Source: Clostridiales bacterium (GTDB lineage: Bacteria; Bacillota; Clostridia; Lachnospirales; Lachnospiraceae). Taken from it: 64,000 nucleotides of DNA. Location of the stretch: assembly GCA_012735495.1 (NCBI GenBank), contig JAAYHD010000013.1, forward strand, positions 61,984 to 125,983. The letters are read 5' to 3'. Within the stretch, counting starts at the first letter, position 1; each line of letters begins with the position of its first letter. The notes under the pieces were generated by a model, which saw only the letters and a program-made list of their open reading frames with translations, was not told where the DNA came from and did no database searches. This document shows, one piece after another, positions 29,094 through 36,735 of the stretch. Position numbers and translations under genes: made by a program.

Positions 29094-31193
29094 TTAGAAT
29101 ATCGAAAACGTCAGGAACAAAGTTGCCGCCAATGATGAAACCAGGGATACAACCGTAATCTGTGTGTTGATTGAAGGGCCTGCAGTATCCTTGAACGGAT
29201 CGCCAACCGTATCGCCGACAACTCCAGCCTTGTGAGCATCAGAATTCTTGCCGCCATGGTTTCCCGCTTCAATATATTTCTTGGTATTGTCCCACAGGCC
29301 GCCCGCATTCGACATAAACAACGCAAAGATCAGTCCGCTTACGATATTTCCGGTTATATATCCGCCAACTGCCTGAACGCCGCCGATAAATCCGACAACC
29401 AGCGTTGCGATTATAGCCATAAGCCCTGCAGGAATCAGCTCCTTGAGAGCGCCAACAGTGGCAATCTCAATACATTTATCATATTCAGGCTTTGCTTCAG
29501 GATTTCCTTCTTTAAGCCCGACTATTTCCCTGAACTGACGGTGTATTTCCGCAATCATGCGCTGTGCGTTGCGGTCAACGCCAAGCATGAGCATTGCAGA
29601 GAATACCGCAGGAATGGCCGCGCCAACCAGCAATCCGAAGAATACGACCGGGCTGGTTACATCAAAGCCGGTAATCTTTTCTATTCCAAGACCCATTGCC
29701 TCAATAGCATCATTTACCTCGGTTATGAAGGCACCCAACAGGGCGATGACGGTAAGTCCCGCTGCGCCGATGGAGAATCCTTTGGTTATTGCCTTAACGG
29801 TATTGCCGGCACTGTCCAGGGAGTCGGTTATTTCAAGGGCTTTGTCTCCAAGGTCGCCCATCTCGACAAGTCCGCGGGCATTGTCAACTATAGGGCCGTA
29901 TGCATCGTTGGAAATAATCATTCCTACTATTGAAAGCATTCCTACGGCCGCCATGGATATGCCGAACATACCATAAGCAACCTCGTTGCCGCCTGCCCCG
30001 AGAGGGGAAACCAGCTTGTAAGCCGCAAGGGCGGATACGCCTATGCCAATCATGGCGGGAAGTATGCTCATTAATCCATAGGACACACCGGATGTAATGG
30101 TGAATGCCGGACCCGATTCACATGCTTTTGCAACCATGCGGACGGGCTTTTTATTGTCATTTGTAAAGTAATCCGTTGCCATACCTATTATGGTGCCAAC
30201 TAAAAGTCCGACAGCGCTTGCGCCCCATATACGCCAGTTGAAATCAAATACATAGGTGGCTGCCGCCGTCAATACACCATAAATTACGGTTGTTACATAA
30301 GTATTCATGTTTAGGGCTCTTGTCGGATCCCCGCCTTCCTTCATGTTAGCCGTAAATACACCAATAATGGAAGCAAGCAATCCGATGGCCGCATAGCAGA
30401 GAACCATTGCTATGTTCTTCTTTACATCGCCCAGGGAGGCTGCCATAACAAGAGCTGCCGCCATGGACGCAACATTCGAGTCAAAGAGATCAGCACCCAT
30501 ACCTGCAACGTCACCGACATTGTCACCTACGTTGTCGGCAATAACCGCAGGATTCCTGGGATCGTCCTCGGGAATTCCAAGCTCAACTTTACCGGCCAGG
30601 TCTGCACTCACATCAGCCGTCTTGGTAAAGATTCCGCCGCCGGCCTTGGCAAACAGGGCTAGTGAACTTGCACCAAATGAAAAACCCAAAATTGCCGTGG
30701 TTTCTCCAGTAATCAGGTATACCAGTGTTACTCCGAGCAGGCTTGCACCAACTACAGCCATACCCATTACAGCGCCGCCGCGGTATCCTGCCATAAAGGA
30801 AGGCTTGATTCCCTTGGTTGCAGCTTCCGCTGATTTCATGTTGGCGATTGTTGCAATACTGATACCGATTTTACCCGCAATTGCCGAGAACACGGTACCG
30901 CATATATATGACACCGCCATGGAAATATTTGATAAGATATCGCTCTTCCATATGGGCTCAGGCAAAAATACAAAAATAAGTACTGCAGCAACTAAGGCAA
31001 AGCGTACCAAAGCTTTGTACTCCTTAGCCAGGAATGTGTTGGCTCCGCTTCTTATCAGCTTACCTATCTCCGCCACCTTTTTATTGGAGGACGGCTGTTT
31101 GGCAACCCAGCGATAAAGCCATGCCGCTACACCAAATGCCAGGGCTGAAATTACTAATGCTGTGACCTGGAAGAATAATAAATTGTTTCCCAC
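29094..31193 (-). CDS. hppA: Membrane-bound ion-pumping pyrophosphatase
   Basis: It couples PPi hydrolysis to ion export. The 699-residue protein is almost entirely hydrophobic helices (about 16). The substrate motif ADVSADLAGKVELGIPEDDP and the paired DNVGDNVGD acidic motif are intact. The GNTVKAITKG segment carries lysine at the position that separates K+-independent (Lys) from K+-dependent (Ala) families, so a K+-independent proton pump is predicted. The start is GTG, with GGAG about 10 nt upstream and no in-frame ATG nearby. It is divergent from the sodium-pump genes. It would profit from the PPi of biosynthesis and complements PPDK. Confidence 0.97.
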   Translation of the reverse strand: MGNNLLFFQVTALVISALAFGVAAWLYRWVAKQPSSNKKVAEIGKLIRSGANTFLAKEYKALVRFALVAAVLIFVFLPEPIWKSDILSNISMAVSYICGTVFSAIAGKIGISIATIANMKSAEAATKGIKPSFMAGYRGGAVMGMAVVGASLLGVTLVYLITGETTAILGFSFGASSLALFAKAGGGIFTKTADVSADLAGKVELGIPEDDPRNPAVIADNVGDNVGDVAGMGADLFDSNVASMAAALVMAASLGDVKKNIAMVLCYAAIGLLASIIGVFTANMKEGGDPTRALNMNTYVTTVIYGVLTAAATYVFDFNWRIWGASAVGLLVGTIIGMATDYFTNDNKKPVRMVAKACESGPAFTITSGVSYGLMSILPAMIGIGVSALAAYKLVSPLGAGGNEVAYGMFGISMAAVGMLSIVGMIISNDAYGPIVDNARGLVEMGDLGDKALEITDSLDSAGNTVKAITKGFSIGAAGLTVIALLGAFITEVNDAIEAMGLGIEKITGFDVTSPVVFFGLLVGAAIPAVFSAMLMLGVDRNAQRMIAEIHRQFREIVGLKEGNPEAKPEYDKCIEIATVGALKELIPAGLMAIIATLVVGFIGGVQAVGGYITGNIVSGLIFALFMSNAGGLWDNTKKYIEAGNHGGKNSDAHKAGVVGDTVGDPFKDTAGPSINTQITVVSLVSSLAATLFLTFSIF

Positions 31194-31242
31194 TTTCGCT
31201 CATCTCCATCTCTCAGATTTGGCTTATTTAGCCACATTTCTG

Positions 31243-31271
31243 ATGATATCATGATTAGTTGTTTTCTGCAA
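31243..31271 (-). promoter_or_regulatory. hppA promoter
   Basis: TTGCAG, 17 bp, TATCAT with TGA extended element on the minus strand, about 45 nt before the GTG start. Confidence 0.6.
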
Positions 31272-31326
31272 GCAAAAACTCACATTTAACCTAATTTTTG
31301 CCTGTTTTTAATAAGGTAAATCCATA

Positions 31327-31356
31327 TTGACACACGTATTCCATTTGGGCTACAAT
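31327..31356 (+). promoter_or_regulatory. Promoter of the sodium-pump beta/gamma-like operon
   Basis: TTGACA, 18 bp, TACAAT, about 28 nt before the ATG at 31385. AAGGAGG lies 7 nt upstream of that ATG. Confidence 0.7.
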
Positions 31357-31384
31357 TAATTTTATAGGCTAAGGAGGAATTATT

Positions 31385-32545
31385 ATGGAATTTCTGTACG
31401 AAGGACTAATATCTATTACATGGCAGCAATGGTTAATGTATGCCGTTGGACTTCTCCTTATTTACCTGGCCATTGAACATGATTTTGAGCCTTCCTTGTT
31501 GCTGCCGATGGGATTTGGTGCCATACTGGTTAACCTTCCATTCTCGGGAGTTTTAACTCAACAGCTTGCTGGATTGGAGGAAGACGCCGTCGGTATTATC
31601 GAGTGGCTGTACCATGTAGGCATAGAGGCCGCGGAAGCCTTGCCTCTTTTATTGTTTATAGGCATAGGCGCGATGATAGATTTCGGTCCGCTGTTGTCCA
31701 ATCCTAGAATGTTCCTGTTCGGAGCGGCCGCGCAGTTCGGTATTTTTGTCACCATACTCGTTGCGGTTTTGCTGAGATTCGACCTGAAGGACGCCGCATC
31801 CGCCGGAATGATAGGAGCCGCGGACGGTCCTACCGCCATATTGGTTTCAAAATTACTGGATTCCGAGTATGTAGGCGCCATTGTCGTGGCGGCATATTCA
31901 TACATGGCGTTGGTACCGCTTGTTCAGCCGTTTGCCATCAAGCTGGTTACCACTAAAAAAGAGCGTTTAATCCGCATGGAATACAATCCGAAATCGGTTT
32001 CAAGAACAACCCGCATTCTGTTTCCTATTATAGTTACCTTCGTGGCAGGACTTGTTGCCCCCACCTCCGTAGCCTTGGTAGGATTCCTGATGTTCGGTAA
32101 TCTGCTCCGCGAATGCGGTGTTCTTAATTCTCTTTCCGAGACCGCCCAAAACAGCCTGGCCAACCTGATAACACTGCTGCTTGGCATCACGGTTTCCTTC
32201 AGCATGAGGGCGGAAAAATTCGTTACCTGGAAGACATTATTGATTATCGTACTGGGATTGGTTGCATTCGTTTTCGATACAATCGGCGGCGTATTGTTTG
32301 CCAAGTTCCTAAACCTGTTCCTTAAGAAGGGCAAGAAGATTAACCCTATGGTCGGAGCCGCCGGAATTTCCGCTTTCCCGATGTCTGCAAGGGTTGTCCA
32401 GAAGATGGGTATTAAGGAAGACCCGACCAACCACCTGCTGATGCATGCTATCAGCGCCAACGTGTCGGGACAGATTGCATCAGTTGTGGCCGGCGGAGCA
32501 ATCATTAAGATTGTTAATGATATTCTCGCCAACATGCCTAAATAA
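31385..32545 (+). CDS. Sodium-translocating decarboxylase beta subunit
   Basis: This 386-residue polytopic protein is the OadB/GcdB/MmdB type. It decarboxylates carboxybiotin and exports Na+. It shows about nine to eleven hydrophobic helices and the family motifs GIGAMIDFGPLL and GAADGPTAILVSKLL, whose aspartate is implicated in Na+ binding in the Klebsiella enzyme. The C-terminal AFPMSARVVQ and HAISANVSGQIASVVAGG segments are also conserved. A small gamma-like gene follows 21 nt downstream. The carboxyltransferase and biotin carrier genes are absent from the window, so the substrate acid cannot be assigned. It is divergent from hppA. Confidence 0.93.
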   Translation: MEFLYEGLISITWQQWLMYAVGLLLIYLAIEHDFEPSLLLPMGFGAILVNLPFSGVLTQQLAGLEEDAVGIIEWLYHVGIEAAEALPLLLFIGIGAMIDFGPLLSNPRMFLFGAAAQFGIFVTILVAVLLRFDLKDAASAGMIGAADGPTAILVSKLLDSEYVGAIVVAAYSYMALVPLVQPFAIKLVTTKKERLIRMEYNPKSVSRTTRILFPIIVTFVAGLVAPTSVALVGFLMFGNLLRECGVLNSLSETAQNSLANLITLLLGITVSFSMRAEKFVTWKTLLIIVLGLVAFVFDTIGGVLFAKFLNLFLKKGKKINPMVGAAGISAFPMSARVVQKMGIKEDPTNHLLMHAISANVSGQIASVVAGGAIIKIVNDILANMPK

Positions 32546-32566
32546 TTTGGTGAATGGAGGTTAATT

Positions 32567-32728
32567 ATGGGTCAGAAAGTTTTGTATGCGCTGGAAATTA
32601 TGGGCAAAGGTATGGGCAGTATCTTTGCGGTTATCATACTGATTACCCTGATAGTCCTGCTGATGGGCAAGATTTCGGAGATCAGGAGCAAAAAGAAGAG
32701 TCAGGATAATTCTGCAGAGCAATCGTAG
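32567..32728 (+). CDS. Minimal OadG-like (gamma) subunit
   Basis: A 53-residue frame starts at ATG 32567 with GGAGG 6 nt upstream. It encodes a single membrane helix (FAVIILITLIVLLMGKI, about 20-36) and a charged cytoplasmic tail (SEIRSKKKSQDNSAEQS). This layout, directly after the beta subunit, is that of OadG-type gamma subunits, which tether the soluble catalytic subunits to the membrane. It is shorter than the usual 80 or more residues and lacks the proline-rich zinc-binding tail. It is followed by a strong terminator. Confidence 0.75.
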   Translation: MGQKVLYALEIMGKGMGSIFAVIILITLIVLLMGKISEIRSKKKSQDNSAEQS

Positions 32729-32752
32729 CGCTATGATATATCGATAAACAGA

Positions 32753-32801
32753 GCCGGGCATCATTGGTATAAAATACCGATGATTCCCGGTGTTTTATTT
32801 T
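32753..32801 (+). terminator. Bidirectional terminator
   Basis: CCGGGcATCATtGGTAT-AAA-ATACCgATGATtCCCGG is followed by TGTTTTATTTT. It separates the convergent sodium-pump operon and the S8 protease gene. Confidence 0.9.
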
Positions 32802-32802
32802 A

Positions 32803-34542
32803 TCAAATAGTTATATTTCTGAATGTATTTTCCAGGCACAGGGCACCGTAACCAAGTGTCCTGTTGGGATAAACGGTTTCGATTCTTAACGGCCTTGCCC
32901 CGTTTATTAAATATGCTTTTAGCTTTTCGCCGTACAGGTACGGGTCGTTTCCCCGCACTATTCCCCATTCCATAAGAAGCGCGGCGCTTCCGGTCACAAA
33001 CGGAGCCGCCATGGAGGTTCCGGAACGCCTTGCATAACCTCCGCCGGGGGAACAGGAATTAATATTAACACCGGGAGCCACCAAGTCCGGCTTGATGCCC
33101 TGGCTTCTTGTAAATCCCCTTCCTGAAAACGGAGCGTAGCTTCCGGTATAGGAATTATAAGCCCCTACGGATATGGCCCTGAATGCCGTGGATGGAATTG
33201 TAAGGGTCGTATATTCCGAAGAAATTAAAAACCTTGTGGCAGGATTCTTCACACCCCCGGCAGGAAGCCACATGTCATAATTGCCAACCACAATCCGGCG
33301 CGGAACCAGCTCAATTCTCCATATCCCCGAATTAATGTACGTATCCGACGAAATAAACTCTATGTATATCTCCTGCTGGTCGCTGTATGGCGTAGGCTCC
33401 CCGTAATAAAGCAGAATTTCCGTCTGGGCTACCTGGAACTGCTGTGTGCCTAGTATCGAGGGAATGGGTCCGACCCTCACCCCGTTCGGCGCAACTATCG
33501 TAATATCAAAATGGTCAAAATAATTCTTCCATATCTGAAGGTTCAGGGAGAACTCGAAATCACTGACGGTAAAATCAACGGTTTCTATGCTTCCCATCCG
33601 CAGGACGCCCTGGGCATGGTTTCCTTCCGCGCCTTCATTCCCGGTTCCGATGATTATATTGGTTCTCCCTGCATTTGATATATCGTCAATGAAGCTCTCA
33701 AGAATTGACCGCCCGGTATGGGAGCCGTAATTATTGCCGAAGCTTATATTCACCGCAAGGGGTTTTCCCAGGGAAACGGCATATCGTACGACGAATTCCA
33801 GGGCTTGCATAAGCTGCGTGGTCCGGGGAAACGAATCCCCCACCGATTCTCCCAGCTTTACAATCAAAAGCTCGCTTGACGGGGCTACGCCCCTGTAAAG
33901 GCCGTTGCTTGCCCGCCCGTTCCCCGCCGCAATTCCGGCCACATGGGTCCCATGGCCGGACAGGTCTGTGCTGGGCACAAGGTTAAGGCGCTGGGGCATG
34001 GGCAGCCGCAGCGCTTCATTGATCTGCTCCCTGGTATACAAGGTACCTATAAGAAATCCGGCAGGCGGGTTTCCGGGGATTGTCTGGTCCCAAAGGGCCG
34101 CGATCCTTGTGGTCCCGTCATCATTCCTGAAATCCGGATGGGAATAATCTATCCCCGAATCTATGACCGCAATCAGAACCCCCTCACCGAACAGGCTGTA
34201 TGGAGCCATCTGCACAGGATTTATACAGGATGCCAGTTTTCCTTCGTTAACCTCATAAAACAGCCTCTTCGGCTTTTCCACAAATATTATCTCCTCATAA
34301 TTAACCAGGCGGTCTATCAGGCCCTCCGGTATCGTTATTATGGCATATCCCCCGGAGAGCTCCACCACGCCGATGTCAAGCTCCTGCATTATCCGTTCAA
34401 GGCTGCCGCTGTACTTTACAATCAATTCCCAGGTATTAGTCTCAGGCTGAAAGCCAATGCCCAGATCCAGGGTCCTTTCCCTGACTCTTTCAGGCACATC
34501 CAGGGCCAGGTTCAACTGATTCTCCAATATACCGCTGTCCAT
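32803..34542 (-). CDS. Subtilisin-like S8 protease (Csp-type, no signal peptide)
   Basis: The start is ATG 34542, with GGAGG 5 nt upstream. The 579-residue protein has an N-terminal prodomain-like region (1-95). The subtilase fold follows with intact triad D128 (VIDSGID), H197 (SGHGTHVAG) and S510 (GTSMAAP). A jelly-roll-like insert interrupts it (about 315-430). This architecture is that of the clostridial Csp proteases, which activate the spore cortex hydrolase SleC. There is no secretion signal, which also fits Csp. The intact triad argues for an active CspB-like form over a CspC-like pseudoprotease. Assignment to germination is inference. It could be another cytoplasmic subtilase. Confidence 0.85.
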   Translation of the reverse strand: MDSGILENQLNLALDVPERVRERTLDLGIGFQPETNTWELIVKYSGSLERIMQELDIGVVELSGGYAIITIPEGLIDRLVNYEEIIFVEKPKRLFYEVNEGKLASCINPVQMAPYSLFGEGVLIAVIDSGIDYSHPDFRNDDGTTRIAALWDQTIPGNPPAGFLIGTLYTREQINEALRLPMPQRLNLVPSTDLSGHGTHVAGIAAGNGRASNGLYRGVAPSSELLIVKLGESVGDSFPRTTQLMQALEFVVRYAVSLGKPLAVNISFGNNYGSHTGRSILESFIDDISNAGRTNIIIGTGNEGAEGNHAQGVLRMGSIETVDFTVSDFEFSLNLQIWKNYFDHFDITIVAPNGVRVGPIPSILGTQQFQVAQTEILLYYGEPTPYSDQQEIYIEFISSDTYINSGIWRIELVPRRIVVGNYDMWLPAGGVKNPATRFLISSEYTTLTIPSTAFRAISVGAYNSYTGSYAPFSGRGFTRSQGIKPDLVAPGVNINSCSPGGGYARRSGTSMAAPFVTGSAALLMEWGIVRGNDPYLYGEKLKAYLINGARPLRIETVYPNRTLGYGALCLENTFRNITI

Positions 34543-34575
34543 CCGATCCTCCCATGATAATCCATCCGGCAAGCC

Positions 34576-34595
34576 GCGCAGGATTAAATCCGCGC
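34576..34595 (-). repeat. GC-rich hairpin in the S8 protease leader
   Basis: GCGC-A-GGAT-TAA-ATCC-GCGC: an 8-bp stem with a one-base bulge, about 35 nt upstream of the start. It could modulate translation. Confidence 0.4.
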
Positions 34596-34636
34596 AGCCA
34601 TGCTTTACTCAATTATATGCGTATACCTGTTAAGTA

Positions 34637-34664
34637 TAGTATCCGATGACAAATCATTCATTCA
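34637..34664 (-). promoter_or_regulatory. Possible forespore-type promoter of the S8 protease
   Basis: TGAATG, 15 bp, GATACTA on the minus strand resembles the sigma-F/sigma-G pattern (TGAATA, CATACTA). No sigma-A promoter with two good boxes was found. The rest of the 350-bp divergent gap up to 34893 holds no gene. An isolated GATAAT just ahead of the FtsH gene may be its -10. Confidence 0.3.
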
Positions 34665-34893
34665 TAATCACCATCATTACTTTTAGTCATCCTTATGCTT
34701 CTGATATAATCCCTTGGTATACTCCCCATTTCTCATCCCGCTGTATCCGCCTTTAAAATATTGTGCTTCCTCTAATTCCCATATATGTATCAGGAGTCCC
34801 TTGTTTCCATATTTTAATCATGGATTTAATCCTGATTGATGTTACGATTATTGTAGATAATTGTTATATCTTGACGCTTTAAGGAGAATCAGC

Positions 34894-36621
34894 ATGAAAA
34901 TGAGAAAATTGATGATTCCTGCAATGGTTGTGCTTATTATAGCTCTTGCAGGTGCGGGGATATATGGCATGAGCAAGCCTGAAAACGAGCTGTCATACCC
35001 GTCATTTTTAGCCGCGGCAGAAGAAGGAAGGATAGAAAAGGTCACTATTGACGAGGATGGAAATTCTTTTTATGCTTACCTTTCCGACAGCCCGGATGTA
35101 AAATATACGGTTCCGAATCCAAAGACGGAAAATTTTATAGAATTTCTCCTTGTTAATGACATTGAAGTATCATATAAGAGCAACACTATATCAGGCGTGG
35201 CAGGGATGCTTATTATGGCTTCCGCCGTATTTGGAGTTATATACTTTAGCCGCCGCGGCGGTTCTTCGGTTATCACGATTAAGAACGCGGCCGGAAGCGG
35301 TGAAAGCACCGCTATAACCCTTGATTCTGTGGCCGGCAATACGGAAGCCAAGGCCATGGTCGGGGACATAATCGGTTTTATAAAGAACCCTAAGCAGTAT
35401 ACGGAGCTTGGCGCCCGCATGCCCAAGGGATTGCTGTTCTATGGCCCTCCCGGAACCGGTAAGACCCTAATGGCCAGGGCAATAGCGGGGGAAGCGGGTG
35501 TTCCCTTCTATGCCATGAGCGGCTCCGATTTTGTCCAGATGTACGTAGGTGTAGGCGCAAGCCGTATAAGAAGCTTGTTTAACAAGGCAAAAAAGCATGA
35601 CAAGGCTGTGATCTTCATAGACGAGATTGACGCCATAGGCAAGAAAAGGGCCCGCAGCAGCTCGGCCAGCAATGATGAAAGGGACCAGACCTTAAACGCG
35701 CTGCTAACCGAGATGTCAGGCTTTAATGACAACCAGGGCATAGTCGTTATCGGGGCCACGAATCGCGTGGATACCCTGGATGAGGCTTTGCTACGGCCGG
35801 GTCGGTTTGACAGGCAGATTGAGATCGGTCTTCCGGACGTAAACTCCAGGGAGAAAATACTTAAACTCCATGCAGCCAACAAACCCTTATCCGATGATGT
35901 GGATCTGTTCTCACTGGCCAGGTCCACCGTAGGCTTCTCCGGAGCCATGCTGGAGAACCTGTTGAATGAAGCAGCCATAATTGCCGCCAATGAACATAGT
36001 CCCGCCATCACCGCGGAGCATCTGGACAGGGCCTTCTACGCGGTCCTGGCAGGCGCCCCGAAAACGGATTTAAGCTATATCTCCGCCCATGAGAGGGAAC
36101 TGACCGCCTACCATGAAGCGGGGCACGCCTTGGCTACAAAGCTTCTGCTTCCGGACAATTACATCTCCAAAGTAACCATTATCCCCAGCGTCAGGGGCGC
36201 CGGCGGCTTCAACCTGTCGATTCCGAATGACACAATGTACAGGAGCGTCCGGCAGATTCTTGGAAGCATCAAGATACTGCTGGCGGGAAGGGCTGCCGAA
36301 GAGTTGATATACGGTACTGACGAGATAACAACCGGAGCAAGCAACGATATTCAGAAGGCTTCCGCATTAATTGCGGATTTTGTGAACAAATACGGTATGG
36401 ATCCGGACATGGGGCTGTTCAGTACCGAGATGCTTGACGAGGGCTTTGACAAGGATCTGCTTGATAAATGCAGAAGCATTATGAATGACCTTTATTCACA
36501 GACGAAGGAACTGCTTCGCAATAATCTTGTGTTATTGAATGGTATAGCAAATGAGCTGCTTGCGAAAGAAACCCTGTGCGGTGATGATATAGACAAATTG
36601 ACAGAAAACAAGGCAGTATAG
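34894..36621 (+). CDS. FtsH-family ATP-dependent zinc protease (short paralogue)
   Basis: The start is ATG 34894, with AAGGAG 7 nt upstream. The 575-residue membrane protease has helix 1 (7-25), an outer domain of about 75 residues and helix 2 (101-118). The AAA+ module has Walker A GPPGTGKT (184-191), Walker B FIDEIDAIG (241-249) and the second region of homology with two arginine fingers near 290-307. HEAGH (407-411) gives the zinc site. All catalytic parts are present, but the C-terminal tail is shorter than in the 600-650-residue housekeeping FtsH. It is monocistronic between the S8 protease and the chemoreceptor-like gene. It is probably a second FtsH. Substrates are unknown. Confidence 0.92.
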   Translation: MKMRKLMIPAMVVLIIALAGAGIYGMSKPENELSYPSFLAAAEEGRIEKVTIDEDGNSFYAYLSDSPDVKYTVPNPKTENFIEFLLVNDIEVSYKSNTISGVAGMLIMASAVFGVIYFSRRGGSSVITIKNAAGSGESTAITLDSVAGNTEAKAMVGDIIGFIKNPKQYTELGARMPKGLLFYGPPGTGKTLMARAIAGEAGVPFYAMSGSDFVQMYVGVGASRIRSLFNKAKKHDKAVIFIDEIDAIGKKRARSSSASNDERDQTLNALLTEMSGFNDNQGIVVIGATNRVDTLDEALLRPGRFDRQIEIGLPDVNSREKILKLHAANKPLSDDVDLFSLARSTVGFSGAMLENLLNEAAIIAANEHSPAITAEHLDRAFYAVLAGAPKTDLSYISAHERELTAYHEAGHALATKLLLPDNYISKVTIIPSVRGAGGFNLSIPNDTMYRSVRQILGSIKILLAGRAAEELIYGTDEITTGASNDIQKASALIADFVNKYGMDPDMGLFSTEMLDEGFDKDLLDKCRSIMNDLYSQTKELLRNNLVLLNGIANELLAKETLCGDDIDKLTENKAV

Positions 36622-36670
36622 CGCAATGATTAGCTTATTCAAACATTTCTGACAAAATTCTACCTCTCTC

Positions 36671-36699
36671 TTGAGTTTGAGCATAATTAATGGTATCAT
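36671..36699 (+). promoter_or_regulatory. Promoter of the chemoreceptor-like gene
   Basis: TTGAGT, 17 bp, TATCAT, about 30 nt before the ATG. AGGAGG lies 7 nt upstream of that ATG. Confidence 0.6.
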
Positions 36700-36735
36700 T
36701 TTATATATATTACCATATTAATAGGAGGTATTTTC

